Source: Amycolatopsis sp. 195334CR
GTDB taxonomy: Bacteria; Actinomycetota; Actinomycetes; Mycobacteriales; Pseudonocardiaceae
Direction: 5' to 3'
Assembly: GCF_017309385.1 (NCBI RefSeq)
Contig: NZ_JAFJMJ010000003.1
Coordinates: 558,001-622,000, forward strand
DNA: 64,000 nucleotides
Position 1 is the first letter of the stretch. The number at the start of each line of letters is the position of its first letter. A program made the position numbers and the translations under genes. A model generated the notes under the pieces. It had not been told where the DNA came from, made no database searches, and was given only the letters and a program-made list of their open reading frames with translations. Below are positions 42,115-52,200 of this stretch, one piece after another.

Positions 42115-42993
42115 TCAGGCGGTTTTGACGACGGCGGTTTTCGGAGGCAACTGGGCGGCGGCGATGGCGGTCAGCGCGAGCGCGAATCCGGCGCCCTGCC
42201 ATGCCGTGAGGGACTCGTCGAGGAACAACCAGCCCAGGAGCGTCGCGGCCGCGGGTGAGAGCAGGGACAGGAAGGACACGGCGACGACGGGCAGCCTGCC
42301 GAGGCCGTAGAACCAGATCGGGTAGGACAGCAGCGCGCCGACCACGCACAGCCAGGCGTAACCGCCGAGCGCGCGGGCGTCCAGCGCGGGGGGAAGCCCT
42401 TCGAAGGCGAGCGCGAACGGAACGAGCACGAGGCCACCGGCGGTGAGCTGCCAGGCCGCGATCGTCGTCGGGCCGGCACCGTCCGGGCGGCCCCAGCGCT
42501 TGGTCAGCACCAGCCCGGCGGCCATCACCGCGGCCGCCCCGAGCCCGGCGAGAATGCCCAGCAGGTCGAAGGAAACCTGGCCGCGCACCACGATCAGGCC
42601 GACGCCGACCACCCCGGCCAGGCCCCACCCGAGGCGCCGGCTCGTGGGTCTTTCGCCGAGCGCGACGAACGCCAGCGCGGCGACGAGCAGCGGCTGCACG
42701 GCGAACAGCGTCGCCGCCACCCCACCCGGCAACCGGTAGGCGGCGACGAAGAGCAGCGCGAAGAGGGCGCCGATGTTGAGCGTGCCGAGCACCAGCGAAC
42801 GCCACAGCCAGTCACCACGCGGCAGTTTCCGCGTGATGGCGAGCAGGACGAGCCCGGCGGGCAGCGCGCGGAGCACCCCGGAGACGAGCGGGTGCCCCGG
42901 TGGCAGGAATTCGGTGGTGACCAGGTAGGTGGTCGCCCAGCTGACCGGCACGGCGGCGGTCAGCGCGGTCACCCCGAGGGTGCGGGCGGGCAT
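42115..42993 (-). CDS. EamA/DMT-superfamily transporter
   Basis: The 292-residue protein shows ten hydrophobic segments in two repeated EamA halves (PVSWATTYLVTTEFLPPGHP, GVAATLFAVQPLLVAALAFVALGE, and SFLSLLSPAAATLLGWLFLDE). EamA proteins export amino acids, metabolites or toxic compounds. A 29-bp dyad immediately upstream of its ATG and the divergent MarR gene indicate repression by MarR. It is the first gene of a two-gene unit with the NmrA-like oxidoreductase. Confidence 0.87.
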   Translation of the reverse strand: MPARTLGVTALTAAVPVSWATTYLVTTEFLPPGHPLVSGVLRALPAGLVLLAITRKLPRGDWLWRSLVLGTLNIGALFALLFVAAYRLPGGVAATLFAVQPLLVAALAFVALGERPTSRRLGWGLAGVVGVGLIVVRGQVSFDLLGILAGLGAAAVMAAGLVLTKRWGRPDGAGPTTIAAWQLTAGGLVLVPFALAFEGLPPALDARALGGYAWLCVVGALLSYPIWFYGLGRLPVVAVSFLSLLSPAAATLLGWLFLDESLTAWQGAGFALALTAIAAAQLPPKTAVVKTA

Positions 42994-43000
42994 GCAGACT

Positions 43001-43029
43001 CCTTAACATTGAAATGTTCAACGTTAAGG
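43001..43029. promoter_or_regulatory. MarR operator: 29-bp dyad between exporter and regulator
   Basis: CCTTAACATTGAA (43001-43013) and TTCAACGTTAAGG (43017-43029) match in 12 of 13 positions around a three-base centre. A related half (CGTTGAGATGTTCC) lies near 43067-43080, just before the Shine-Dalgarno of the MarR gene. The dyad starts eight bases from the exporter ATG, so binding would block that promoter. Confidence 0.7.
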
Positions 43030-43091
43030 AACGTAGCTGTCTGTTAGGGTGACGTCAAACAGTTTCACGTTGAGATGTTCCGGAGGGGTGC

Positions 43092-43592
43092 GTGCGCGAT
43101 AACGTCGACTGGCGACTGGACCAGTGGCGCACCGAACGGCCCGACCTCGATCCGGGGCCGATGGGCGTGGTGGCGCGGATCCAGCGCGCCTGCCGGTTGC
43201 TGGAGCGGGAGCTGCGCGAGAACTTCGCCCGGCACGACCTGCAGTTGTGGGAGTTCGACGTGCTGGGCACCATCCGCCGGTGCGGTCCACCGTTCCGGCT
43301 GACCGCCGGTCAGCTGGTCGAAGCCACCATGGTCACCTCGGGTGCGATCACCAACCGCATCGATCGCCTGGTGGCCAGGGGCCTGGTGACCCGGGAGGTC
43401 GACCCGGCGAACCGGCGGAGCGTCCTCATCTCCCTGACCGACGAGGGCCGGGAGCTGATCGACCGGGTGGTGGTGGACCACATCGACCTGGAGGCCTCGC
43501 TCCTACGCGACCTCAGCGGCGACGACCAGGACCAACTGGCGGGCCTGCTACGCCGCCTCCTCACCACCCTCGGCGACCACCCACAGACCTAG
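43092..43592 (+). CDS. MarR-family transcriptional regulator
   Basis: The 166-residue protein has the MarR winged helix: LWEFDVLGTIRRCGPPFRLTAGQLVEATMVTSGAITNRIDRL as recognition region, and the wing GLVTREVDPANRRSVLISLTDEG. The GTG follows GGAGGGG. MarR proteins usually repress a neighbouring transporter and release DNA when a phenolic or toxic ligand binds. The dyads upstream support control of the EamA-NmrA unit and of itself. Confidence 0.9.
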   Translation: MRDNVDWRLDQWRTERPDLDPGPMGVVARIQRACRLLERELRENFARHDLQLWEFDVLGTIRRCGPPFRLTAGQLVEATMVTSGAITNRIDRLVARGLVTREVDPANRRSVLISLTDEGRELIDRVVVDHIDLEASLLRDLSGDDQDQLAGLLRRLLTTLGDHPQT

Positions 43593-43685
43593 CATTCGCC
43601 GTGACCCAGGTCACAGTCACTCGGTGTCGAAGTGCCGCTCCCGGCTCCGACCCAGCGGTGTCAACCACAGCACCGAGGAGCCACC

Positions 43686-44117
43686 ATGACCAAGCTGGAA
43701 CACGTCGGCATCGTCGTCGGCGATCTTGAAGCGGCCAAGGCGTTCTTCGCCGAACTCGGCCTCGAGCTGGAGGGCGAGGCCTCGCTCGACGGCCCCACGG
43801 TCGACCGGATCACCGGCCTCGAAGGCGTGCGCACCGACATCGCGATGATGTGGGCCCCGGACGGCGACGGACGGCTCGAACTGATCAAGTACCACACCCC
43901 GCCGAGCCCGGCGGGCGACCCGCGCGCCCCGTCGAACGCACCGGGCCTCCGCCACATCCTGTTCTCCGTGGAGGGCATCGACGAGGTGCTCGACCGGCTG
44001 CGGCCGCACGGCGCGGAACTCGTCGGCGAGCTGGCGCAGTACGAGAACAGCTACCGGATCTGCTACGTCCGCGGCCCCGAAGGGATCATCGTCGAACTGG
44101 CCGAAGCGATCGGCTGA
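43686..44117 (+). CDS. VOC-family (glyoxalase-like) protein
   Basis: The 143-residue protein has two beta-alpha-beta-beta-beta units. Metal-ligand candidates are His7 (LEHVGIVV), a Glu in LELIKYH, His in LRHILFSV and Glu in GIIVELAEA. It could be a glyoxalase, a fosfomycin-type resistance protein or a dioxygenase-like enzyme; the sequence does not decide. It precedes the rifampicin monooxygenase gene by 124 bases, separated by a hairpin and the rifamycin-associated element. Involvement in rifamycin response is therefore possible but unsupported. Confidence 0.8.
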   Translation: MTKLEHVGIVVGDLEAAKAFFAELGLELEGEASLDGPTVDRITGLEGVRTDIAMMWAPDGDGRLELIKYHTPPSPAGDPRAPSNAPGLRHILFSVEGIDEVLDRLRPHGAELVGELAQYENSYRICYVRGPEGIIVELAEAIG

Positions 44118-44134
44118 CCGTCCACAAAAGACAA

Positions 44135-44157
44135 GGCAGGAAAAACCTCTCCCTGCC
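44135..44157 (+). terminator. Weak hairpin after the VOC gene
   Basis: GGCAGG (44135-44140) pairs with CCTGCC (44152-44157) around an 11-base loop rich in A. There is no T-run, so it is a weak terminator candidate separating the VOC gene from rox. Confidence 0.3.
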
Positions 44158-44172
44158 ACTTCCAACATATAG

Positions 44173-45678
<1,506 letters not shown>

Positions 45679-45718
45679 CGAGGCGTCGAATCGGCGGCGA
45701 CGCGTTCGATCAAGAGGT

Positions 45719-45853
45719 ATGACCGAACCCATCACCACCCGCAACCTCGACCGATCCGGTTCCGCCGACCTTCTTCGTCTCGACCTGATCTTGAAAAGCA
45801 AGCTCACCGGGTCGGAACCCCACGGCGCCACCCGCTGGGATTTCGCCCATTAG
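45719..45853 (+). CDS. Possible 44-residue small protein
   Basis: ATG at 45719 is preceded by AGAGG and opens a 44-codon frame. The peptide reads TEPITTRNLDRSGSADLLRL in its first part, with LILKSKLTG and HGATRWDFAH later. I do not recognise it. The length, the Asp/Leu-rich first half and a distinct aromatic C-terminal segment resemble a peptide precursor, but no modifying enzyme is next to it in the same direction apart from the Fxs-like genes 1.4 kb away. It may equally be a chance frame. Confidence 0.35.
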   Translation: MTEPITTRNLDRSGSADLLRLDLILKSKLTGSEPHGATRWDFAH

Positions 45854-45895
45854 GTGGCGCCGCCTTTGTTTTCGCCCGGAAATGTCCCGGAATCG

Positions 45896-46249
45896 TCAAT
45901 TCCGGCGCGGTGTGGTCAGCAATGCCAGCACCATGGCCACCGGCCAGATCACCGCGACCAGCGCGGCGCCGCCGACCACCACGGCCACCACCGCCGCCGT
46001 GGTGGCGACCAGGCCGAACGCGATCGACAGGTAGCAGAGCCCCAGCGGGCCGAAGACCAGGGTCCAGGTCAACGCCGTGCCGAGGGACTTGCCCAGGGCG
46101 CGGACGGCGGCCGGTTCCCAGCCCAGCGGAGGATGCGGCAGGACCACCGCCGGGCTCACGGCCAGCGATCGCGGCGTCCCCGGATGCGGCAGGGGCGGCG
46201 TCCGGCGGCGGTCGGTGGATCGCCGCCGGACGCTCTCGGCAGTACGCAT
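45896..46249 (-). CDS. Small membrane protein, uncharacterised
   Basis: The 117-residue protein has an Arg/Pro-rich N-terminal half of about 55 residues (likely cytoplasmic). Two hydrophobic segments follow, TALTWTLVFGPLGLCYLSIA and a long Val/Ala-rich stretch ending MVLALLTTP, with a basic end RRN. The ATG is preceded by GGAGGAGGG. I do not recognise the family. It is divergent from the Crp/Fnr regulator, and GGTGA-AC-TCACC at 46279-46290 in the shared region could be a binding site for that regulator. Confidence 0.65.
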   Translation of the reverse strand: MRTAESVRRRSTDRRRTPPLPHPGTPRSLAVSPAVVLPHPPLGWEPAAVRALGKSLGTALTWTLVFGPLGLCYLSIAFGLVATTAAVVAVVVGGAALVAVIWPVAMVLALLTTPRRN

Positions 46250-46398
46250 GACGCCCTCCTCCGGTGCTGGCCAAACCTGGTGAACTCACCTGTGACCTGG
46301 CATGATTACCGAAAACCACGGTGGCCGGGCCACCCGCTCCCATGCTCGCCGACCGGCGGCGCGGGTGATGCGTCAGATGGAACAAAGCGGAGGGCCAC

Positions 46399-47115
46399 GT
46401 GCGGGGTTCCTCGACTGCGGAGGCCGAGGAACGCCGGATGTGGCTGCGGCTGACACCGGACGAGCAGGCCGCGCTCACCGCAGCGGGCCACCTGAAGGTC
46501 TGGCAGCCCGGGCAGGTGCTCGCCCTGCAAGGCAGTCCGCCGAGCAGCGTGTTCGTGGTGCTGCGCGGGTGGGTGAAGGTCAGCGCCACCAACTACCGCG
46601 GCGACGACGCGCCGCTGGCCGCCCGCGGCCCGTCCGAGATCGTCGGTGAACTGGGCCCGATCAGCGGGCTCGCCAGAACCGCGACGATGTCGGCCATCGA
46701 CGAGGTGCACACCCTGGTGGTGACGCGGGAGAAATTCGTCGGTGTGCTGCGCGCGCGGCCGCGCATCACCGAGGAAATCCTTCGCATGGCCGCGATCCGC
46801 CTCCAGCAGTCCGACCGCCTCCGCCTGGAATCCGGTGGCCCGGACTTCCCGCAGCGCCTGGCCGCCGTGCTGCTGGAGTTGGCACTGCAACACGAGTCCG
46901 GCCAGGCGGGCGAACAGGTCGAACTCCGCTTCAACCAAGGCGAACTGGCCGGTTTCGCCCGGGTTTCGCGGAGCACGCTGATCCGCGGCCTCGACGAACT
47001 GCGCAAGCTCGGCGTGGTGCGCACGGCGCGCCAGCGCATCACGATCACACAGCCGCTCGCCCTCCGCGAACTCGCCGCGGGCCGCCCGCCACCCCCACCG
47101 GCGAGCCAGACCTGA
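46399..47115 (+). CDS. Crp/Fnr-family transcriptional regulator
   Basis: The 238-residue protein has a cyclic-nucleotide-binding fold (LKVWQPGQVLALQGSPPSSVFVVLRGWVKV, then SEIVGELGPISGLARTATMSA). A long dimer helix and a C-terminal HTH_Crp domain (FNQGELAGFARVSRSTLIRGLDELRKLGVV) follow. The phosphate-binding cassette keeps GELG but has GLARTAT where the usual Arg-Ser/Thr sits, so cAMP or another nucleotide may bind. It lies 89 bases upstream of the FxsA-like peptide gene on the same strand, and may be co-transcribed with or regulate it. The cyclase-like protein in the facing operon could supply its ligand, which is speculative. Confidence 0.85.
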   Translation: MRGSSTAEAEERRMWLRLTPDEQAALTAAGHLKVWQPGQVLALQGSPPSSVFVVLRGWVKVSATNYRGDDAPLAARGPSEIVGELGPISGLARTATMSAIDEVHTLVVTREKFVGVLRARPRITEEILRMAAIRLQQSDRLRLESGGPDFPQRLAAVLLELALQHESGQAGEQVELRFNQGELAGFARVSRSTLIRGLDELRKLGVVRTARQRITITQPLALRELAAGRPPPPPASQT

Positions 47116-47204
47116 ACCAGCCGGGGCCGAAATCCGGAAATCTCAGCTATCCTTGTTCAGGTCAAACTCTCACAACCGTTTGTCGGGTGGAGGGGATCGG
47201 CACG

Positions 47205-47402
47205 ATGAGTTCGTTTTCGACAGGCACCGAACCGGACATCGAATCCGCGTTGATCGATCTCGACGCGGTTCCTTTCACCGCCCTGCGAGAGCTGGACGAG
47301 GACGCCCTCCACCATTCGGTGCAGCACGTGGTGGACCGGACCACGCGCCTCCGCGCCCGTTATCGGAGCGGAGCGGGCGGATCAGGTGAGCGAATCGACT
47401 GA
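47205..47402 (+). CDS. FxsA-like RiPP precursor peptide candidate
   Basis: This 65-residue acidic peptide has a leader-like segment, ALIDLDAVPFTALRELDEDAL then LHHSVQHVVDR, that resembles the leader of FxSxx-COOH (FxsA) peptides. Its C-terminus is different: a basic stretch RLRARYR followed by a flexible Gly/Ser-rich tail ending in Asp65, with no FxSxx motif. The ATG has GGAGGGG nine bases upstream, and a TATCCT -10-like box is at 47148. Its stop overlaps the ATG of the HExxH enzyme (TGATG), so peptide and enzyme are translated together. That is the normal arrangement for a precursor and its modifier. The modification itself is unknown; the tail is the likely core. Confidence 0.7.
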   Translation: MSSFSTGTEPDIESALIDLDAVPFTALRELDEDALHHSVQHVVDRTTRLRARYRSGAGGSGERID

Positions 47403-49210
47403 TGTCGTCGGAGCACCCCGCCTTCCATCGGTTGTCCTGGCGGGATTTCGACGCCCTTGCCCGGCTCGAGGGTGACGAAGGCGTGACCCGCCGCTTGCGC
47501 CGTGCCGAACGCAGCCGGCGCAAGCTGCTGATCCACGCGTTGCTGACCGAGGCGGCGAAATCCCCGGCGCGACTGGGATCCCTGCCGCCGCTGGAGGCGT
47601 TCTGGGAGCTGCTGGCCCGCGTCGAGGCCAGGGCACCGCGAGTGGTGAAGCGCATGCTCACCAATCCGTACACCGGGAGCTGGGCGGGCTACACCACCCG
47701 GCTGCTGCGCAACGGGATCGACGGCGTCGGTCCACTGTGGATGCACCTGGGCCACGCGCACGCCATCTCGGCGGCCGCGGCGATCCGGGCCGGACTGGAC
47801 TTCGAAAACCGGATTCCCGTGTGGAACGGCAACGCCGTGCTGCCCTCACTCGGCACCGCCCGGTTCCCCGCCCGCGCCGCGTTCTCGCTCGCCACGGTGC
47901 GCGGCTCGGCGGGCCGGTACCGCGTGTCCCACGCCGGAACCACCGTCACCCTTCCCCGCACCTCGACCGACGACGGCCCGGGCTGGTGGGGCATCCGCCA
48001 GGTGCGGAGCCAGGTCGGCGCACACCGGTTCTCCTTGTTCCTGGACGATCTCGACCCGTACCGCGGCCTCTACGAACCACTTCCACCCGCGCGGCTCTCC
48101 GCCGGGGAACTCACGCATTGGCAGCACCTCATCGACGAGGCCTGCCGACTGGTCACCGCGCGGTTGCCCGCACTGGCCAGGACCATGCCGGTCGGACTGA
48201 CCTCGCTGGTGCCGAAACCCCAGGTGCGCTTCCGGAACCCGAGCGCGTCGACCGGAGAAGCCTTCGGCAGCGCGGTGGTCGGCCTGCCCGCGGACGGCAT
48301 GTCCCTGGCCGAAACGCTGATCCACGAATTCCAGCACATCGTGCTCGGTGGCCTGCTGCACCTGGTCGAGTTGCACGAACCGGATCCGCGAGAACGCTTG
48401 TACGTACCCTGGCGAGACGACCCCCGACCGTTCAGCGGCGCATTGCAAGGGGTCTATGCCTTTTTCGGCGTCACGGCATTCTGGCGGGCGCTCGCCGCCG
48501 GTGCCGGTTCACCGCGCACCGAGTTCGAGTTCGCCTACTGGCGACGGCAAACTTGGCACACCCTGCAGGCACTGCGCAACGACGCGACGCTGACCGGTGC
48601 CGGGACGCGGTTCCTCGACGGGATCGCCGAACGCCTCGGCCCCTGGCAGGACGAAACCGTTTCGGCGCAAGCGAAAGAACTGGCCGAAGCCGCCGCGCAC
48701 GACCATTTCGCCGGTTGGCGCACGCGTCACCTGCGCCCGGACCCGCGGGTGATCGCCGAGTTGGCGCGGCACTGGCTCGCCGGGCGCTCGCGGCCACCCG
48801 CCGATCTCGAGCTCACCTCGACCGGCCTGCCACCGACACCGGTACCGGACGGGTCGTGGTGCCCCGCCAGGACCGACCTGGTCCGGCTCGCCAACGACGG
48901 CAAACTGGCCGGCTGGACCGCCGTCCCGGGCGCCACCGTGGCCGATTTCGCCTACGCCCGCGGGGATTTCACCGAAGCGGCCGACCGCTACCGCGCGGCA
49001 CTGGCCACCGATCCGGACAGCCCGAACTCCCTGGTCGGCCTCGGTCTGGCGCTAGCCGCCCGCGGGCCTCACCCAGCCGCTCGCGCGCTCGTGCAGTGCC
49101 CGGAACTCGTCCGGGCACTGCACCGGCGCCTGCGCACTTCCGCCCCACGCCCACCGGCCGTGGAGCAGATCGCCGCCTGGATCGGCGGCCTCGTGCCGGA
49201 AACCCGCTGA
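47402..49210 (+). CDS. HExxH-motif peptide-modification enzyme (aKG-HExxH beta-hydroxylase-like)
   Basis: This 602-residue protein carries the HExxH domain known from Fxs-type RiPP clusters (mod_HExxH), recently treated as alpha-ketoglutarate-dependent peptide beta-hydroxylases. His308-Glu309-x-x-His312 lies in LIHEFQHIVLGG, with YVPWRDDPRPFSGALQGVYAFFGV following as the usual conserved stretch. The N-terminal 300 residues (from HRLSWRDFDALARLEGD) are a family-type helical part. The end has one TPR-like repeat (FAYARGDFTEAADRYRAAL). In Fxs systems the domain is often fused to a radical SAM protein; here it is free-standing and no radical SAM gene is present. It probably acts on the peptide coupled to it. 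Confidence 0.8.
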   Translation: MSSEHPAFHRLSWRDFDALARLEGDEGVTRRLRRAERSRRKLLIHALLTEAAKSPARLGSLPPLEAFWELLARVEARAPRVVKRMLTNPYTGSWAGYTTRLLRNGIDGVGPLWMHLGHAHAISAAAAIRAGLDFENRIPVWNGNAVLPSLGTARFPARAAFSLATVRGSAGRYRVSHAGTTVTLPRTSTDDGPGWWGIRQVRSQVGAHRFSLFLDDLDPYRGLYEPLPPARLSAGELTHWQHLIDEACRLVTARLPALARTMPVGLTSLVPKPQVRFRNPSASTGEAFGSAVVGLPADGMSLAETLIHEFQHIVLGGLLHLVELHEPDPRERLYVPWRDDPRPFSGALQGVYAFFGVTAFWRALAAGAGSPRTEFEFAYWRRQTWHTLQALRNDATLTGAGTRFLDGIAERLGPWQDETVSAQAKELAEAAAHDHFAGWRTRHLRPDPRVIAELARHWLAGRSRPPADLELTSTGLPPTPVPDGSWCPARTDLVRLANDGKLAGWTAVPGATVADFAYARGDFTEAADRYRAALATDPDSPNSLVGLGLALAARGPHPAARALVQCPELVRALHRRLRTSAPRPPAVEQIAAWIGGLVPETR

Positions 49211-49213
49211 CGG

Positions 49214-52200
49214 TTACATCATCATCGGGTCGATGTCGCAGTCGGCCCGAGCGCCGCCGACCGCCGCCTGGGTTCCCGGATGTGCCTCGCCGAGAATCCG
49301 GCGGTACTTGACCAGGATCGGGTCGTGCAGGGGAGCGGCTTCCTCTTCGCGACCGGTCGCGGCAAGGTCCAAGCCGAGGTTGAACTGGGCCGCCAGCAGG
49401 GTCGGATGCTCGTCACCGAGCACCTGACGGCCCCGCTCGACCGCGTCCCGGCCCAGCTCGACCGCCCGTTCCAGCTCACCCAGTGCCGACAGGTCGCTCG
49501 CCAGGTTGATCGTGACGATGACCGCGTACGGGTGGTCCGGGCCGATGGTGGTGCGGAAGAGTTCGAGCGCGCGTTCGTTGATGGCACAAGCGGCGGTGAC
49601 ATCGCCCTGGAGCCGCAGGGTAACCGCGAGGTCGGCGGAGGCCCCCAGGGTGTGCGGATGACGCTCACCGAGGCCGCTCCGATAGCGCTCGAAGGTCTGC
49701 TCCCCCAGTTTCTTCGCCTCGGCGAGGTCGCCCGAGTGGCGGAGATCGATCGAATGCGCGAGGGCGCAAGCCATCGTGGTCGCGTGGGCGTCACCGTAGG
49801 CGAGCCGGAACCGCTTGAGGGCGACCGTGGAGAGCGCGAGCGCACCCGGGTGGTCGCCGTCCTTCCTCCTGGCCACCGAAAGGAGGAAGTTGTTGACGAC
49901 GGCGTCCGGCTGTTCCTCGCCGAACCGGGCCTGGAAGTTCTCCGTCAGCCGCTCCTGCCGGACCCGGGCCTGGCCGTACTCACCGGCCTCGCGGAGGTCC
50001 ACGATCAGCGCGCTGTTCGTGCTGAAGGTGCGAACGTGGTCGCGACCGAGCACCTCGACCCGTCGTCGGTGGGTGTCCTCGTCCAGTTCCGCGGCGGCGC
50101 GATAGGCACCGGACAGCCTCAAGCTGATCCCGTGCTGGTAGGCGGCGTTGAGCGTCTCCGGATCGTCCTCGCCGAACATGCGCTTGGCCTTGTGGTAGAT
50201 CTCTTCGCTCAGCTTGGTGGCCGCGGCGAAATCACCCTGTGCGCGCAGGTCGGTGGTGATGTTCCGCTGCAGGGCGAAGGTTTCTTCGTTCTCCTCACCG
50301 GAAACCTGGAGCCGCAGGGCCAGCGTGCGCTGGTTGAGTTCGGCGGCCTCGGTGTACCGCCCGATCGCCCACAGGTACAGGCCCAGCCGGGAAGACACGT
50401 CGAGTGTCTGCGGATGCGTGGGGCCCAGGGTTTCGGTAAAGCGCGCCCGCGCCTGCGAACCAAGCTTCGCGGCTTCCTCGTGGTCGCCGAATTCGAACAG
50501 GTAGCGCATCAGGTTGATGTGCAGCTGACGCGGCCAGTCGTCGTCGCAGTCCAGCACGTTGGCGGCGTAGGCGTGGGGCAGCAGCTCACGATAACGCGGC
50601 CAGTGGCGGCTCGACTCGGGGTCGTTCGGGTCCAGCGCGGCGAGCAGCTGGTGCGCACCGTGTTGCATCGTGGCGTGCACCTGCGGGGCCATCACCCGGT
50701 TGCGCAGCACCAACTGCACGAGCCGGTGCAACTGGATTGTGTTGCTGCCGTGGTCGATCTTCGCCAGGCCGTACCGGTTGATGTCGCGGATGGCCCGCGC
50801 CAGCTTCATCGGCTCGCGCAGCGCGGCGTCCAGTTCCGGGGAGATGGACACCCGGCTGACGCCGGTGAGCAGGTCACGGGAAATCGGCTCGGGCGAGAAG
50901 AACGCACAGATGTGCAAGATCTGGTGCGCCGCCGGATTGCGGGTTTTCAGCTCCTCGAACGAAACGTTCCACGCGGCGGCGACGGACACCTCGTAGTCGG
51001 GCGCTGAGGCCGTGTCCAGGATTTCCTCGACCGAGTCGTCGAACAACCGCAGGTACTCCCGCACCGGCATCCCGGTCACCGCCCGCCAGGCTGCCGCCTG
51101 TTCGACGGCCAGCGGCAGGTCACCCAGCTTCTCGGCGAGTTCGTTGGCGTCACCGGGATCGATCTCCGGACCGCGCCGGCCGAGCAGTTCGACGCTTTCC
51201 TCCCGCTTGAACACCGCCAACTCCAGCGGACGGGCGATACCGGCCCAGTCGGAGTTGCGGGAGGTGATCAGGATTTCGCCGGGACCGTTGCGGGGGAAGA
51301 ACGGCAGCACGTCTTGGGGGCTTTCCGCCGCGTCGAAGACCAGCAGCCAGCGGCGGAACGGCCGCCCCGTGCGCAACGCCTCGATCACCGCGGGCACCGC
51401 GACATTGGCCTCGGAAGCGCCCTGGACCCCGAGCACGCGGGCGAGTTCGGTGAGCCCGGCCCGGATCTGCGTGGTGTGGGCGGCGTCGATCCACCAGACG
51501 AGGTCGTAGTCGTTGAGGTGGCGGTAGATGTACTCGGCGGCCATCTGGGTCTTGCCGATACCACCCAGACCGTGCAGTGCCGACGGGAGCACGGCGGTGG
51601 TACCGCTGTTCAGCCGGCTGGCCAGCTGGTCGAGGAGTTCGGCGCGGCCGGTGAAGTTGGGGTTGCGAGCCGGGACGTTCCCCCACACCGGTGGTGGATC
51701 GTCGGGCTGCCGGTCGGGGAAGTTTCTGGTGGTGCCCGTCGCCAGCGGATGGGCGACCGGCCGGGTGGGCGACTCCGCGAAACCACCATCGTCGAGAGAG
51801 GGCGGATGTCCCTCCGTCGCGGGAGCGGAGGCGGAGGGGCGTTCAGCCGTCTCGGGCATCTTGGGACTCTCAGTCTTCATTGACGTCTTAATTGATTCAG
51901 TACCAGACATGACGGAAGACCGGCGCAGAACAGAGTTCCGCAACCGGTCGGCTCGGGACAGGTACGGGCCGGAAAGCGCGCGAAGGACGGCACCTTCCAG
52001 CTCCAGGTCGGCCTCGGACGCATGGGTGGCCACCGGGTCCGGCGTGTTGTGCGGGTCGGCGATGGCGTCCCGGAGGTGACCGAGCACCGGAATCCGTCCA
52101 CCGAAATGGGTGGCCGCCACCTGCACGACACCGGCAGTTTCTGAACGCCGCGCGCCGCTGAGCAGCAATTCCCGGACTGCCTGGGGAAAGGCGAAAACCC

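Noticed and set aside
47205..47402. Canonical FxSxx-COOH (FxsA) peptide
   Set aside because: The C-terminus does not contain FxSxx, so it is called FxsA-like only, on leader resemblance and context.
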